This document shows, one piece after another, positions 52,939 to 61,165 of a DNA stretch of 64,000 nucleotides. Positions within the stretch are counted from its first letter, which is position 1. Every line of letters starts with the position of its first letter. Under the pieces are notes generated by a model. That model was given only the letters and a program-made list of their open reading frames with translations. It ran no database searches and was not told where the DNA came from. Where the stretch lies: the NCBI RefSeq assembly GCF_027270315.1, contig NZ_CP114413.1, positions 9,424,001 through 9,488,000 of the forward strand, written 5' to 3'. The position numbers and the translations under genes are program-made. Source of the DNA: Streptomyces cinnabarinus. GTDB taxonomy: Bacteria; Actinomycetota; Actinomycetes; Streptomycetales; Streptomycetaceae.

Positions 52939-53631
52939 TCATCCGTCGACGTCTGCGCAGATGGCGTAGGCGTCGAAGGCGCTGGCTCCGCTGCCTGTGT
53001 TCTTGACGACGACGATCCAGGCCTCGAAGTCCGCTCCTTGGGGGAACGATCTGAACGCCACCACTTCGGGGACGAACCCGAAGAAGCCGCCTCCGATGGC
53101 CTTCTTGCCCTCTGGGCAGTCCACGACTTCCTGGGCGACTCCTCCTGCGGCGACGGGAAGGTTGCTTTCGATGACGACTTGATACCCGGCGACCCCGTTC
53201 ACTCCCGTAGCTCCCGTGGCGCCGGTCGCTCCCGTGGCTCCTGTGGCGCCGGTCGCTCCTGTGGCTCCGGTGAGCCCGGCCGTGCCGTCCTCACCGGCCG
53301 CTCCTGTCGGGCCTGTGGCGCCGTCCTCACCGGCCGCTCCTGTCGGGCCTGTGGGGCCCTTTGCTCCTGTCGCGCCGGTGGCGCCCTTGGGTCCCTTGTG
53401 GCAGGTGTCTTTGCCGCCGTGGTGGGACTGGTGCTTGCACTTGTCGCCTGCGCCGCCCGTACTGCTCGTTGCGCTGACGTGTTCGCTCATGGCCTGGGCC
53501 ACGGCCGTGACCGGACTGGCCATTCCCGCGGCCAGGACCAGTGTGAGGGAGGCGATCGTGCCGCTGCCCCTCCACCTGACGCGGCGGGGCAGGGGTCCCA
53601 GTCGGGTGTCTGTCCTGTTGTCGGGACTCAT
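52939..53631 (-). CDS. Secreted collagen-like (GXY-repeat) protein
   Basis: A 230-residue exported protein. The signal peptide has basic residues (RRVRWRGSG) and a hydrophobic core (TIASLTLVLAAGMASPVTAV). Next is a His/Lys/Cys-rich stretch (CKHQSHHGGKDTCHKG) that may bind metal. Residues 80-148 form about 23 uninterrupted Gly-X-Y triplets, mostly GAT, GPT and GED, that could form a triple helix. The C-terminal 80 residues (YQVVIESNLPVAAGGVAQEV, then KKAIGGGFFGFVPEVVAFRS) form a globular beta-rich head, as in bacillus and phage collagen-like proteins. ATG 53631 has AGGAG seven bases upstream. It could be a surface or spore-coat filament protein. GC bias matches the genome. Confidence 0.88.
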   Translation of the reverse strand: MSPDNRTDTRLGPLPRRVRWRGSGTIASLTLVLAAGMASPVTAVAQAMSEHVSATSSTGGAGDKCKHQSHHGGKDTCHKGPKGATGATGAKGPTGPTGAAGEDGATGPTGAAGEDGTAGLTGATGATGATGATGATGATGATGVNGVAGYQVVIESNLPVAAGGVAQEVVDCPEGKKAIGGGFFGFVPEVVAFRSFPQGADFEAWIVVVKNTGSGASAFDAYAICADVDG

Positions 53632-54048
53632 GTGGGTGCTCCTTGTCGCGATCGGCTGGGGATGTAACGTCCGAACCCAACGGCGAGCCTGTCCCGTGGG
53701 CAGCTGATAGATCGTCACGGCTGGTCGACACGCGGCGATTATCAGTAAGCCGGAGTAATCCGTCAGGGCGCCAGCAGGCCCGGACCGTCGCATTCGCCCA
53801 CCTGGTGCGCATGGCGCGGCCGCGCCTGCCGGGCGCCGCGTCGCCTGCTTTCACCGTATGCACCACCCGGGGCCGCGCCGCCGAGCAGAGCTCACTGAGC
53901 CGCCCGGGATCATGGACCGCCCGTTCGTCTCCGGCGGCCCTCGCCGAAGCGGTGGCCCGCGAGGCGGCCGGGCACATGGACCGGCTGTTGCGGGGGCGGC
54001 ATAGCCGCTCCTGATCGTCTCCGTTGATGTCGGATGCGGATGTCGAAG
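53632..54048. other. Non-coding or decayed region
   Basis: The plus-strand frame ending at 54014 has Streptomyces-like GC3 bias in its last third (ALAEAVAREAAGHMDRLLRG) but no clear start, and I cannot identify it. It may be the end of a lost gene, since a terminator follows at 54049. The collagen-like gene's promoter must lie in 53632-53760. Confidence 0.35.
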
Positions 54049-54072
54049 GCCCCCGCCAAGACCGGCGGGGGC
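54049..54072 (+). terminator. Hairpin terminator with short T tract
   Basis: A nine-base-pair stem GCCCCCGCC/GGCGGGGGC with loop AAGACC and TTT just after the stem on the plus strand. It may belong to a decayed plus-strand gene ending near 54014. Confidence 0.6.
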
Positions 54073-54357
54073 TTTGTACTGGTGGGTGAATCGTGGATGG
54101 TCTCCTGACGTCCCGGGCGACGACCCTGCACAGGGTCAGCTGCTGACTGCCGTTGTCTGGCTGCGTTGCCGTCACTCACTGCCGTCACCGCTCTTGCCGG
54201 CCGCGAGCCGGCGAGGAGCATCTTGTGCTGAGCACGGTGCCTTATGGAAGCGCCGCTGCCCCGTGGACGTGGGAAGACTTGGACTGATCCGAGAACCCGT
54301 CATGCGGTCATCCCCGTCCACCCTGGGGACATCGCGGCCGCCAAGGGGAGGGGATAT

Positions 54358-54570
54358 GTGCTCCGCGCGCCCGCGGGGATGGTCCCGCGGTGAGGAGCTG
54401 GCCGGGGGCATCCGTGAACTGCTCCCAGCATCTGCGGGGATGGTCCCGTGGCGTGCGTCTCCGTGTGTGCGGGCTTGTCCTGGTTCCCGTGCTCGCGGGG
54501 GTTGGTTGCCGGGTATGGGGCTGTCGGGGCCGGTCGAGGCCTGTTCCCCGCGGCCTTGGGGGCTGGGGCT
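54358..54570. CRISPR. Decayed type I-E-like CRISPR array (four repeat relics, 61-nt period)
   Basis: Four repeat-like units start at 54358, 54419, 54480 and 54541, exactly 61 bases apart (29-nt repeat plus 32-nt spacer). The first, GTGCTCCGCGCGCCCGCGGG followed by GATGGTCCCG, is close to the common Streptomyces type I-E repeat. The second keeps GCGGGGATGGTCCCG, while the third and fourth keep only the CCCG...CGGGG dyad core. Translated frames here give the DHPRGRxEH- and GTIPADAGSS-like strings that such arrays always produce. Degeneration rises along the array. No cas genes lie in the window, so it is probably a dead, stranded array. Confidence 0.75.
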
Positions 54571-54659
54571 GGCCGGTGGCGGGGCCTGTGGGCCCCGGGT
54601 GGGGCCCACAGGTGTTCCTGGTTGTCTCATCGATGGGCCTGTTTGACGGTGAGGGGGTT

Positions 54660-54917
54660 TCAGCCCTCACGGCATCGGGGGCATTTGTTGCCCCCGTTCT
54701 CTTCCTCCTCGTCATGGAGAGAGTCCCGGACACGTGCGGTCTGGGTGCTGCCGTCGCCGCGCCGCAGCCATGCCGACAGTCCTTGTGCCGTCAGCCGGAT
54801 CACGGGGATCCAGGGTGAAGCTGCTGACAGGGCCTCGATGAGCTCGGTGATCGACACTGTATTCAGCCTCTCGTCTTCGCCCCTCCCATCTCTGGGAGAG
54901 ACAAAGCTGGCGCTCAT
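54660..54917 (-). CDS. Possible small protein, unknown function
   Basis: From ATG 54917 the frame codes for about 85 residues: SPRDGRGEDERLNTVSITEL, then IEALSAASPWIPVIRLTAQG, LSAWLRRGDGSTQTARVRDS and an acidic end with EEEENGG and CPRCREG. The middle could be a helical segment plus a hydrophobic stretch, and the C-terminal CPRC could bind metal. Codon bias is moderate. I do not know a family. It lies right beside the CRISPR relic, and it could be a spurious frame. Confidence 0.35.
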   Translation of the reverse strand: MSASFVSPRDGRGEDERLNTVSITELIEALSAASPWIPVIRLTAQGLSAWLRRGDGSTQTARVRDSLHDEEEENGGNKCPRCREG

Positions 54918-55816
54918 GGCAGAGCACCACCGCCTGGGGTCGGCGGGAGGGGGGTACTTCACTGGCTGTGAAAGACCAATGTCCCCGTTCTACGGCGTGT
55001 CAGACGCCACGCCGGCCGGGCAAGTTCCGGCTCAAGGATCCGCACATGAGATCGAACATGCGGAGCGTCACATCCCGCAGGAATGACGCGAGGGGTGCTG
55101 GCCGGCTGCCGTCGGCGCGGGCAAGCCCGCCCGCCTGGACCGTGCCACCTGCGCCAGCGCTCTGGCCCGGGCCGCCATCGCCTTCGGCGCCTGCTGACCT
55201 GACAAGAAGCCGTACCTGTGCAGGAGGCGTCAGGCGCGGTGGCTGCGTACGCCCTGATGGTCGTGGGCAGTCCTGTGGTCGGGCTTGTGGTGGAGGCGGT
55301 GGGTGCCTCCTGGCCGGTCCTGCGTCAGGGTGCCGGCCCATGCCGTGTGCGGGTGCTGCGCACAGGGTGGCGTGATGACTGGGTGAGGCTGTTGTGCCGT
55401 GCAGCAGGGCGGGGCCTGCGCACTGTGGTCTGTGTCTGCACAGGCGCGCACGGGCTGGACGGCGCAGATGGGCTGGGCTGCGCAGCCGGACGTCACCTGC
55501 GCAGCGGCGACGTTGTCTGAGCTGGCGTGGTGGGGGCGGTGGTCGGGGGCATGGTCGGCGTGGTGTCTTGTGCGGGGCTGTGACGTCTGCTGGTGCCGGG
55601 CTCGTGTTCGTGCGGCCCGGCTGCCGGTCACGGACGGCTTGGAGGGGGTGTCTGCCTCCGTGCATGGGGGTGCCGTGAGGTGCGGAAAGTGATCCGTCTT
55701 CGGCCGGGGGGCTGACGGGGCGTCATGGGGGCGGCTGGTGGGCTATTTCGGTGGATGTGGTGCGGCGGTGTTGTGGGCCGCTGGGTGGGGGTGCCGTAGC
55801 CGCTTACCGTGCCGTC
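54918..55816. other. Long region without a recognisable gene
   Basis: About 900 bases with only GC-driven frames in conflict on both strands. A short stretch near 55098-55193 (AVGAGKPARLDRATCASALA, then RAAIAFGAC and a stop) looks like the end of a lost gene, but nothing upstream fits. The T/G-rich stretch from 55200 to 55750 has unusual composition (many GTG/TGC runs) for this genome, which may mark foreign or non-coding DNA. I found no tRNA or attachment site. Confidence 0.35.
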
Positions 55817-56158
55817 ATGTCGGAAGAGATTGTGATTGCGCTGGTCAGTGGGGTTTGTGCTGGAATTCTGAGCGCTGCGGTGACGGTGTATGTCGAGCGG
55901 AATCTGAAGTTGCGCACGGAGTTCCGGGTGGAGGCTGCTCTGGTGCTGCTGCTGAAGCACAGGAAGTACCGCAGGCGCCTATTTTCGAAGATCCAGTTTC
56001 ATGTGCCGGGGTACGGGGACGAGGAGCTGCGCAGGCTGCTCCTGCGCTGTGGAGCGGTGCGCATCAAGGTTCCGGGAAAGGAGGGGGAGTACTGGGGGCT
56101 CATCGAGCGCAACATGGACCGTCTCGACGAGGTACCGGAGGGCGGTGAGCGCACGTAG
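55817..56158 (+). CDS. Small membrane-anchored protein, unknown function
   Basis: A 113-residue protein from ATG 55817. Residues 5-25 form one hydrophobic helix (IVIALVSGVCAGILSAAVTV). A cytoplasmic, charged and helical part follows (ERNLKLRTEFRVEAALVLLL, then KHRKYRRRLFSKIQFHV), ending in ELRRLLLRCGAVRIKVPGKE, GEYWGLIERNMDRLDEVP. The end looks like a compact winged-helix-like fold (RRLLLxxGAVRI ... YWGLxERN) found in small Streptomyces proteins near resistance islands. I cannot assign a family. The next gene starts four bases later on the same strand, so both may form an operon. Confidence 0.65.
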   Translation: MSEEIVIALVSGVCAGILSAAVTVYVERNLKLRTEFRVEAALVLLLKHRKYRRRLFSKIQFHVPGYGDEELRRLLLRCGAVRIKVPGKEGEYWGLIERNMDRLDEVPEGGERT

Positions 56159-56161
56159 TCG

Positions 56162-57091
56162 GTGTCCGGATGCATCAGGCGCCGGATGCTCCGGGCACTT
56201 CGCGGTCCTGACAGCCCCCGACCAGCAATCAAGACCTCCCAGTACGGGCCTGCGCTGCTTGAGGAGTTCCGCTCAGCGGGCGGGCCGAGGTTCTCCTGGC
56301 TGTGGTGGGAAGGCCGCAAGGGAGTACCGGTGCACCGGTGCGGGAGTGCCGGATGTACATCCCCGCCGCTCGTCCAGCGCGCCACCGGCCGTGCCCGGCG
56401 CTTGTGCAGCGACCCCGGCAAACAGGCTGCCTACCGGCACCGCTGCAAAGCGGCGAAGTCGCCGGCCCTCACCGCAGCACAGCACCAGCCCGCATGCGCC
56501 GCGAAGACGCGAGGCTACCTGCTGCGCGCCTATGACCAGGTTCCCCAACTGCCCGCCCCCAGGCGCGAGCAGGGCTGGTTCTTCGCCTTCATGCAGCGCC
56601 GTCTGCGCCGTCTGACTGAGGCCGCCACTGTCTATGCCGCGACGCCCCTGGGCACCGGCAAGCGGCTGCCCTTCGTCTTCATCAACTACCGTTGCCGTTC
56701 CGATCCCGGCTCTTACGGCGCGCTGCACAAGTACCGCACAGCCCGCCAGCCTGAGCCCGTCTACGTCCTCCTCGACGGGGCTCACAGGTTCAGGCCGTTG
56801 GAATGCATCTTTGAGCCGCGGATGCTGGGCGCGTGGGTGCTGGGCGTGGCAGACAGGCGGCAGCCCTTGGTCAAGCCGGCGCCCAGCCTTACCAGTCCGC
56901 TGGAGGCGCTGGTACCGGAGCGGGGAGCGGTGCCCAGAGTAAGCCTTGCCGAGGCAGGCATCAGGCGTTCGTTGGTTACGCCTTCCGCGTCCGGTCCACC
57001 TGCACATCAGAGGTATGCGGGCACCGCGGGGCCGTGCCCAACGCGGCGGCACGTCCCGGCGCAGCGGCGCCGCCGGCGCAAGGCGAGGTGA
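56162..57091 (+). CDS. Hypothetical protein with a damaged zinc-finger motif
   Basis: A plus-strand frame of 309 codons. Its middle (about codons 75-230) has clear Streptomyces GC3 bias: RGYLLRAYDQVPQLPAPRRE, then QGWFFAFMQRRLRRLTEAAT, LPFVFINYRCRSDPGSYGAL and VYVLLDGAHRFRPLECIFEP. Before it, CGSAGC and RRLCSDPGKQAAYRHR look like a CxxxxC...CSDACRQAAYR zinc finger in which the last Cys is lost. After about 56950 coding character fades. It could be a degraded gene with only part still in frame. The product is not one I know. A competing frame on the other strand shows no protein features. Confidence 0.45.
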   Translation: MSGCIRRRMLRALRGPDSPRPAIKTSQYGPALLEEFRSAGGPRFSWLWWEGRKGVPVHRCGSAGCTSPPLVQRATGRARRLCSDPGKQAAYRHRCKAAKSPALTAAQHQPACAAKTRGYLLRAYDQVPQLPAPRREQGWFFAFMQRRLRRLTEAATVYAATPLGTGKRLPFVFINYRCRSDPGSYGALHKYRTARQPEPVYVLLDGAHRFRPLECIFEPRMLGAWVLGVADRRQPLVKPAPSLTSPLEALVPERGAVPRVSLAEAGIRRSLVTPSASGPPAHQRYAGTAGPCPTRRHVPAQRRRRRKAR

Positions 57092-57176
57092 CCGCCCTTT
57101 TCCTGTTGTCACTGCGGCGGGGCTGGTTTTCAAGGACTGCTGGCCTTGGGTCTCCTGGCCGGCATGGGCGGGGTGG

Positions 57177-58090
57177 CTACAGGTCGGTCCATGAACGGGG
57201 TTCACCGCCGATGAGGGGTGTCCACACCGGCCCGGATGGCCCGTGTTCCTCGGTGTCTTCGAGGATGGCGGCTGCGAGCGGTACTTCGCGGGCGAGGGCG
57301 GCGACGAGGGGGTGGTGGGCGGCCATCGCCTTCAGGTCGCTGATCCGGTTGGTGAGTCGGGTCCGGGAGGCGCCGGTGAGGACGAAGAGGACGCGGGGGA
57401 AGAGGGGGTACCAGCGCAGCCAGGCCGGGCCGTTGGAGACGGCTCGGCGGCGGCCGGCGGGCTGCGCTTCATGGTGGAACAGCCTTGCGTAGTCGATGAG
57501 TTTCACGGCGAGGCGTTCGCTGCTCATGGTGGTGCGGTCGACTTCGATGAACGCGCGCAGTTTCTGCCGGTGTTCGCTGGTGATGAGGGTGTAGTGCATG
57601 ACGGCGTCGGCGACGAGCCGCTCGCCCTCGCCGATGGGGTGGGCCACTTCGGGGGTCCAGTCGAAGGGGCCGTGTTCGTGCCCGAGCCGGCGGGCGTCGG
57701 CGGCGAAGGATAGGTGGGTGCGGACGACGGTGAGTGTGTGCGGGGTTTTCAGTGACGCGGCGGTGGTCGAGGTGATGGGGTACGGCGGACGCCCCGCAGG
57801 AGGGGGAGGTCGCGGGTGAGGCGTGCTCCTTCGGGGGTGAGGTACCAGGCGTGCGTTCGGGACCGGCCGGATTCCGGCAGCGGGGTGAGGCCGACGAGGC
57901 CTGTGCAGCGCAGTCTGTTGAGGACGCGGGAGATGAGTTGGCGGGAGTTGTCGGGGCGCAGCATCTGGCGGAGCTGGCCGGTGGTGGCCATGCGGTGCAG
58001 GGCGGGTGCGGTGAGGATCTGCAGGCGCAGGGGTTCGGCGGGGCTGGGGGCCGGCTCGGCTGCTGCAGCATCTGGTGGGGGACGGGTCAT
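57177..58090 (-). pseudogene. Replication-relaxation family gene with a frameshift
   Basis: A plasmid/conjugative-element type protein. From ATG 58090 come the winged helix LRLQILTAPALHRMATTGQL, then RQMLRPDNSRQLISRVLNRL, ESGRSRTHAWYLTPEGARLT. Near 57780 the frame changes; it continues TPHTLTVVRTHLSFAADARR, then AVMHYTLITSEHRQKLRAFI, EVDRTTMSSERLAVKLIDYA, YPLFPRVLFVLTGASRTRLT and stops at 57177. This is the Streptomyces replication-relaxation architecture found on integrative and linear plasmids, next to FtsK-like genes. No other transfer gene is left in the window. About 300 residues if repaired. Confidence 0.85.
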
Positions 58091-58284
58091 GGAGGGGAGC
58101 CAACCCGCCGTCCCCGACCCGGCCCCCGACCACGCGGCTGTACCGCGGGGCATGAGAACTCGCGATCGGGGCTCGGCAGGAGAAGCTCGCGGCAGTGGTC
58201 AGGGTGCTTCTTCACATCCCGGCCTCACTCGGGCCGTGGCCGGGTGAGGCTGAGGCGGTGCCCGGCGAGTGCGGTGAGGATCTG

Positions 58285-58332
58285 CAGGCGCAGGCGCAGG
58301 CGCAGGCGCAGGCGCAGGCGCAGGCGCAGGCG
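58285..58332. repeat. Hexanucleotide tandem repeat (CAGGCG)8
   Basis: Eight perfect copies of CAGGCG in a row. It grows from a segment also found once at about 58007-58032 inside the replication-relaxation gene's 5' end (GTGCGGTGAGGATCTGCAGG and on), so part of that gene has been duplicated and the hexamer expanded by slippage. Confidence 0.9.
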
Positions 58333-58446
58333 TCCGGCGGGGGTTGGGGGCGGCTTGGTGGGGGGACGTCTGGTGTGGGAGGGGTCATGGGTGGGAGGCA
58401 GTCCTCAAACCCTGACCGCCCGCCGTCCGGCCGTGAGGGCCCGGTC

Positions 58447-58472
58447 GTCGTGACCCCGGCCGGGGTCACGAC
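58447..58472. repeat. Perfect 26-bp palindrome
   Basis: GTCGTGACCCCGG is directly followed by its exact complement, with no loop. It lies between the hexamer repeat and the 58661 gene. Possible roles are an operator of a dimeric regulator, a terminator or a replication-related site; nothing else decides. Confidence 0.7.
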
Positions 58473-58660
58473 CCGGGAACGCCCGTATGCCGTGGTCGTG
58501 GTCGGGGCGGTGGTTGGGGTTGCGTGGCCCGGCTCTGGGAGGGTGTTCACGGGTGTTGTTCCCGTGCCGTGTGTGGGGGTCTGTCCTGATGTTGCTTGGT
58601 CGGGGTCGTGTCTGTCTGCGATCCCTGGTGCTGATCATGAGTGCGGGGTAGTCGTACAAC

Positions 58661-59203
58661 GTGATCAGTTCTTTGGCGCTGGCTGCTCTGGGAGGCTTCA
58701 TCGCCATCGCAGGTTCGCTCATCGGACATCGATGGCAGGCGCGTGAAGCGCGCCGGGTCAGGTGTGAGGAGTACGAGCGTGAGGATGGTTACCGACTTCA
58801 TGCCGACAAACGCCAGGCATACATGGCTTTCCACCTTGAGGCGGGCAGAGCCCGGGGCGTCGTGGCGGGTGACTCGACTTCTGCCGCTGAGGACTACCTC
58901 GGCAAGGTGCGGGAAGCGCGTGACGAGGTCCACCTGGCCTTCATCCCGCTGCTGCACATTGGGGCTCCCCGGGTCGTCACCGCGGCCGACGACCTGATTG
59001 CGGCGATCGAGGACGTCGCGTGGCGTGGCAGGCAGTTCGATAGGCCTCGCTGGACCGACCTCATGCTGACGTTCATCAGCTGCGTGCGGGAAGACCTGCT
59101 TGGTCCTGAAGCATCGACGCTTCCACCTGGTGTTGCTTCACTCAGGCATCGGGGCTACCTGTCGACACATGTGGCTGGATCACGTTCGACCCCCGAAGAG
59201 TGA
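58661..59203 (+). CDS. Membrane-anchored helical protein, unknown function
   Basis: A 180-residue protein from GTG 58661. An N-terminal membrane helix (ISSLALAALGGFIAIAGSLI) is followed by GHRWQAREARRVRCEEYERE, a long charged helix (LHADKRQAYMAFHLEAGRAR), and helical text up to DDLIAAIEDVAWRGRQFDRP and TFISCVREDLLG. It looks like a signal-anchored cytoplasmic four-helix bundle. A protein with the same topology lies tail to tail on the other strand, eleven bases away. I know many similar membrane-anchored proteins near Streptomyces defence islands but cannot name a function. Confidence 0.75.
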   Translation: MISSLALAALGGFIAIAGSLIGHRWQAREARRVRCEEYEREDGYRLHADKRQAYMAFHLEAGRARGVVAGDSTSAAEDYLGKVREARDEVHLAFIPLLHIGAPRVVTAADDLIAAIEDVAWRGRQFDRPRWTDLMLTFISCVREDLLGPEASTLPPGVASLRHRGYLSTHVAGSRSTPEE

Positions 59204-59213
59204 GGCGTCAGGC

Positions 59214-59771
59214 TCATGGTGGCGATTGAGGGGGCAGGGGCCGCCGGGAGCGCAGAGCACGATGATCTCGGCGTGTGAGACGATTCGTTAAGAACGACCA
59301 CGGGGCCAGCTCGCGACGCATCGACGTGAGACAGTGCTCAAGCTCGAGTGCGTTGTCGTATGGATAGTTGGCGCCTAGGTTTGGAACCTGCCCGTCCTCC
59401 TCGATGGGAGTGGCAGCCCAGGCAGCCATTCGATAGCGGCGGCACTCTTGGTGGGTACGTTCAAAAAGGGTGCGGTACGCCTCACCCACTAGGGGTGACT
59501 CCAGGTCAAGCACCGCCTGGTGACGGATGAGTCGAGCGAAGACGTCTGCCTGTCGTTGAATAAGGTTGGCTCGCGTCTCCGCGCTGGTGCCTGGCCGATG
59601 TCGAATGAGGTAGGGAAGCTCTTGGTACTCGGCAATCGTTTGGAGCGCATCCGCATACATTTTTGCAGCCTGGTCGCGGCGGTGGCTGTGATGCGTTATC
59701 AGATACCCGATGAGCGCGGCGATCGCGGCAGCGACACCCGTAGCCAGGGTTGCTATTGAGGCCGTTTCCAT
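59214..59771 (-). CDS. Membrane-anchored helical protein, unknown function (convergent partner)
   Basis: A 185-residue protein from ATG 59771. An N-terminal helix (SIATLATGVAAAIAALIGYL) leads into ITHHSHRRDQAAKMYADALQ, then TIAEYQELPYLIRHRPGTSA, ETRANLIQRQADVFARLIRH, QAVLDLESPLVGEAYRTLFE. The layout (one anchor, then a helical bundle of about 130 residues ending in charged text) mirrors the 58661 gene, though sequence identity looks low. GC is lower here than in the neighbours (more A/T at third positions), which suggests recent acquisition. Function is unknown. Confidence 0.8.
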   Translation of the reverse strand: METASIATLATGVAAAIAALIGYLITHHSHRRDQAAKMYADALQTIAEYQELPYLIRHRPGTSAETRANLIQRQADVFARLIRHQAVLDLESPLVGEAYRTLFERTHQECRRYRMAAWAATPIEEDGQVPNLGANYPYDNALELEHCLTSMRRELAPWSFLTNRLTRRDHRALRSRRPLPPQSPP

Positions 59772-60051
59772 GGCTGCATCCCCGACACTGAATGGTACTC
59801 CGCTCGTTCCGCTTTCCTGCGAACTTCCTTGATGCCGGAGCCAGTTGAGCCTCTGAGCCGCCACACCGCTCTATGGGTGGGAAGTGAGACCGGTCAGCGG
59901 GTGGGTCCTGATTCCGGTGACGGGGTGGTGGGAGTATCCGTTATGGACAGGGTTTGTTGTTGTCCGTTGTCCAGTGCCACGGCCCGCTGGGAGGTCTCTG
60001 TAGGCGGTCCCCAACCGGATGCGGCCGATCGGACAGTGAGTTCACACTTCG

Positions 60052-61020
60052 TCAGTGCCGGATCAGGCCCGTGCGTTTGACGGTCGCCAGCAACGGGGTG
60101 GTGTCGATGGCGGTGACAGCTTCCAAGGGGCCGACGGCGTCGGTGAGGAAGGTGTACAGGGCGTCGAGGTTCTCGGCGGCGACGGCGACGACCAGGTTGG
60201 CGGGCCCGGTGGTGGCGGCGCAGAACCGGACGTGGGGGTGGGTGCTCAGGGTCTGCGCGGTCTCCTGCAGCGCACCCGGCCGTACCGAGATCCACAGCAG
60301 TGCCTCGGTCTTGGCGCCGAGCAGTGCGAGATCGAGCTCGGTGGCCAGGCGCAGCACCTGACCTTTTATGAGGGCTTCGAGCCGTCGGCGGGCGGTGAGG
60401 GCGGTGGTGCCGGCGCGGCGGGCCAGGTCCGTGAAGGTGGCCCGGCCGTCCTCGGTCAGCCCGGCGATCAGCGCGGTGTCAACGTCGACAGGCGTGTACG
60501 ACGGTGCCGAGACCGTCGAGGGCGCGGGGTCGGGGGCGAGTTCGGCCAGTTCTGCGGGTGAGAGGAGGCCGGCCGTCCAGCGGAACGCGGTGGGGAAGAC
60601 GCGCAGCAGGGTGTGAGAGGTCCAGGTGCCGACGGCGTCGGTGGCGGGCAGGTCGCGCAGCAGCAGGTTGTTGCGGGCTTCCGGACCTTCCAGGAAGAAG
60701 ATCGTGGAGATCTCGTCGCCGCCGCCGAGGATGTCGACCCAGACGGTGTCGGTGCGGCGGGCCAGCGCCTGGGCGACCTGCCGGATCTTGTTGGGTCTGC
60801 AGCGGATGCGCAGGGCGATGGGGATCAGATGCGGGAAGCGTGCCGGGTTACGTACGACGGTGGCGCGCAGGGTGCCGTCGGCGTACAGCAGGGCGACCCG
60901 GCGTACGACAGTGCGCTCGGACAGCCCCAGGCAGCGGGCCACCTCCCGCCAGGAGGCACGCGGCGAGGCGACCAGAGCGGCCGCGATCCGCCGGTCGGTT
61001 CCATCGAGCACCTGTCGCAT
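60052..61020 (-). CDS. Lrp/AsnC-family regulator with two fused modules
   Basis: A 322-residue double-length Lrp/AsnC protein. Module 1: HTH DGTDRRIAAALVASPRASWR, then EVARCLGLSERTVVRRVALL, and a RAM-type ligand domain (VDILGGGDEISTIFFLEGPE). Module 2: HTH VDTALIAGLTEDGRATFTDL, then ARRAGTTALTARRRLEALIK, and a second RAM domain (LLWISVRPGALQETAQTLST). ATG 61020 fits the family; an earlier frame from 61143 adds unrelated residues. It is divergent from the amidohydrolase gene with about 145 bases between starts, so it probably controls it in response to an amino acid or related metabolite. A third Lrp-type gene begins at the window edge. Confidence 0.9.
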   Translation of the reverse strand: MRQVLDGTDRRIAAALVASPRASWREVARCLGLSERTVVRRVALLYADGTLRATVVRNPARFPHLIPIALRIRCRPNKIRQVAQALARRTDTVWVDILGGGDEISTIFFLEGPEARNNLLLRDLPATDAVGTWTSHTLLRVFPTAFRWTAGLLSPAELAELAPDPAPSTVSAPSYTPVDVDTALIAGLTEDGRATFTDLARRAGTTALTARRRLEALIKGQVLRLATELDLALLGAKTEALLWISVRPGALQETAQTLSTHPHVRFCAATTGPANLVVAVAAENLDALYTFLTDAVGPLEAVTAIDTTPLLATVKRTGLIRH

Positions 61021-61165
61021 GATCCGCATGATAGGCCCCAGTGCTGGCGTACTTTCTGCGCAGGAGCCGTCAGCTTGGCGGTGAAGTCCCGCATCGCTCC
61101 TACAAAGGTCTCGTCGCCGAACGGCTGGTTCGGGATCCGGCACCTGCGAGATGAGGGAGAAGACG

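Noticed and set aside
53643..54014. 124-codon plus-strand gene before the 54049 terminator
   Set aside because: Only the last part has coding-like bias; no start, ribosome binding site or family is recognisable.
54297..54337. A fifth CRISPR repeat upstream of 54358
   Set aside because: A CATCCCCG...GGGGAC dyad is present near 54310, but it is 51 rather than 61 bases from the first repeat and matches poorly.
54172..54733. Minus-strand frames with DHPRGRAEH and GTIPADAGSS strings as proteins
   Set aside because: These strings are typical spurious translations of type I-E repeats; the region is better explained as a decayed CRISPR array.
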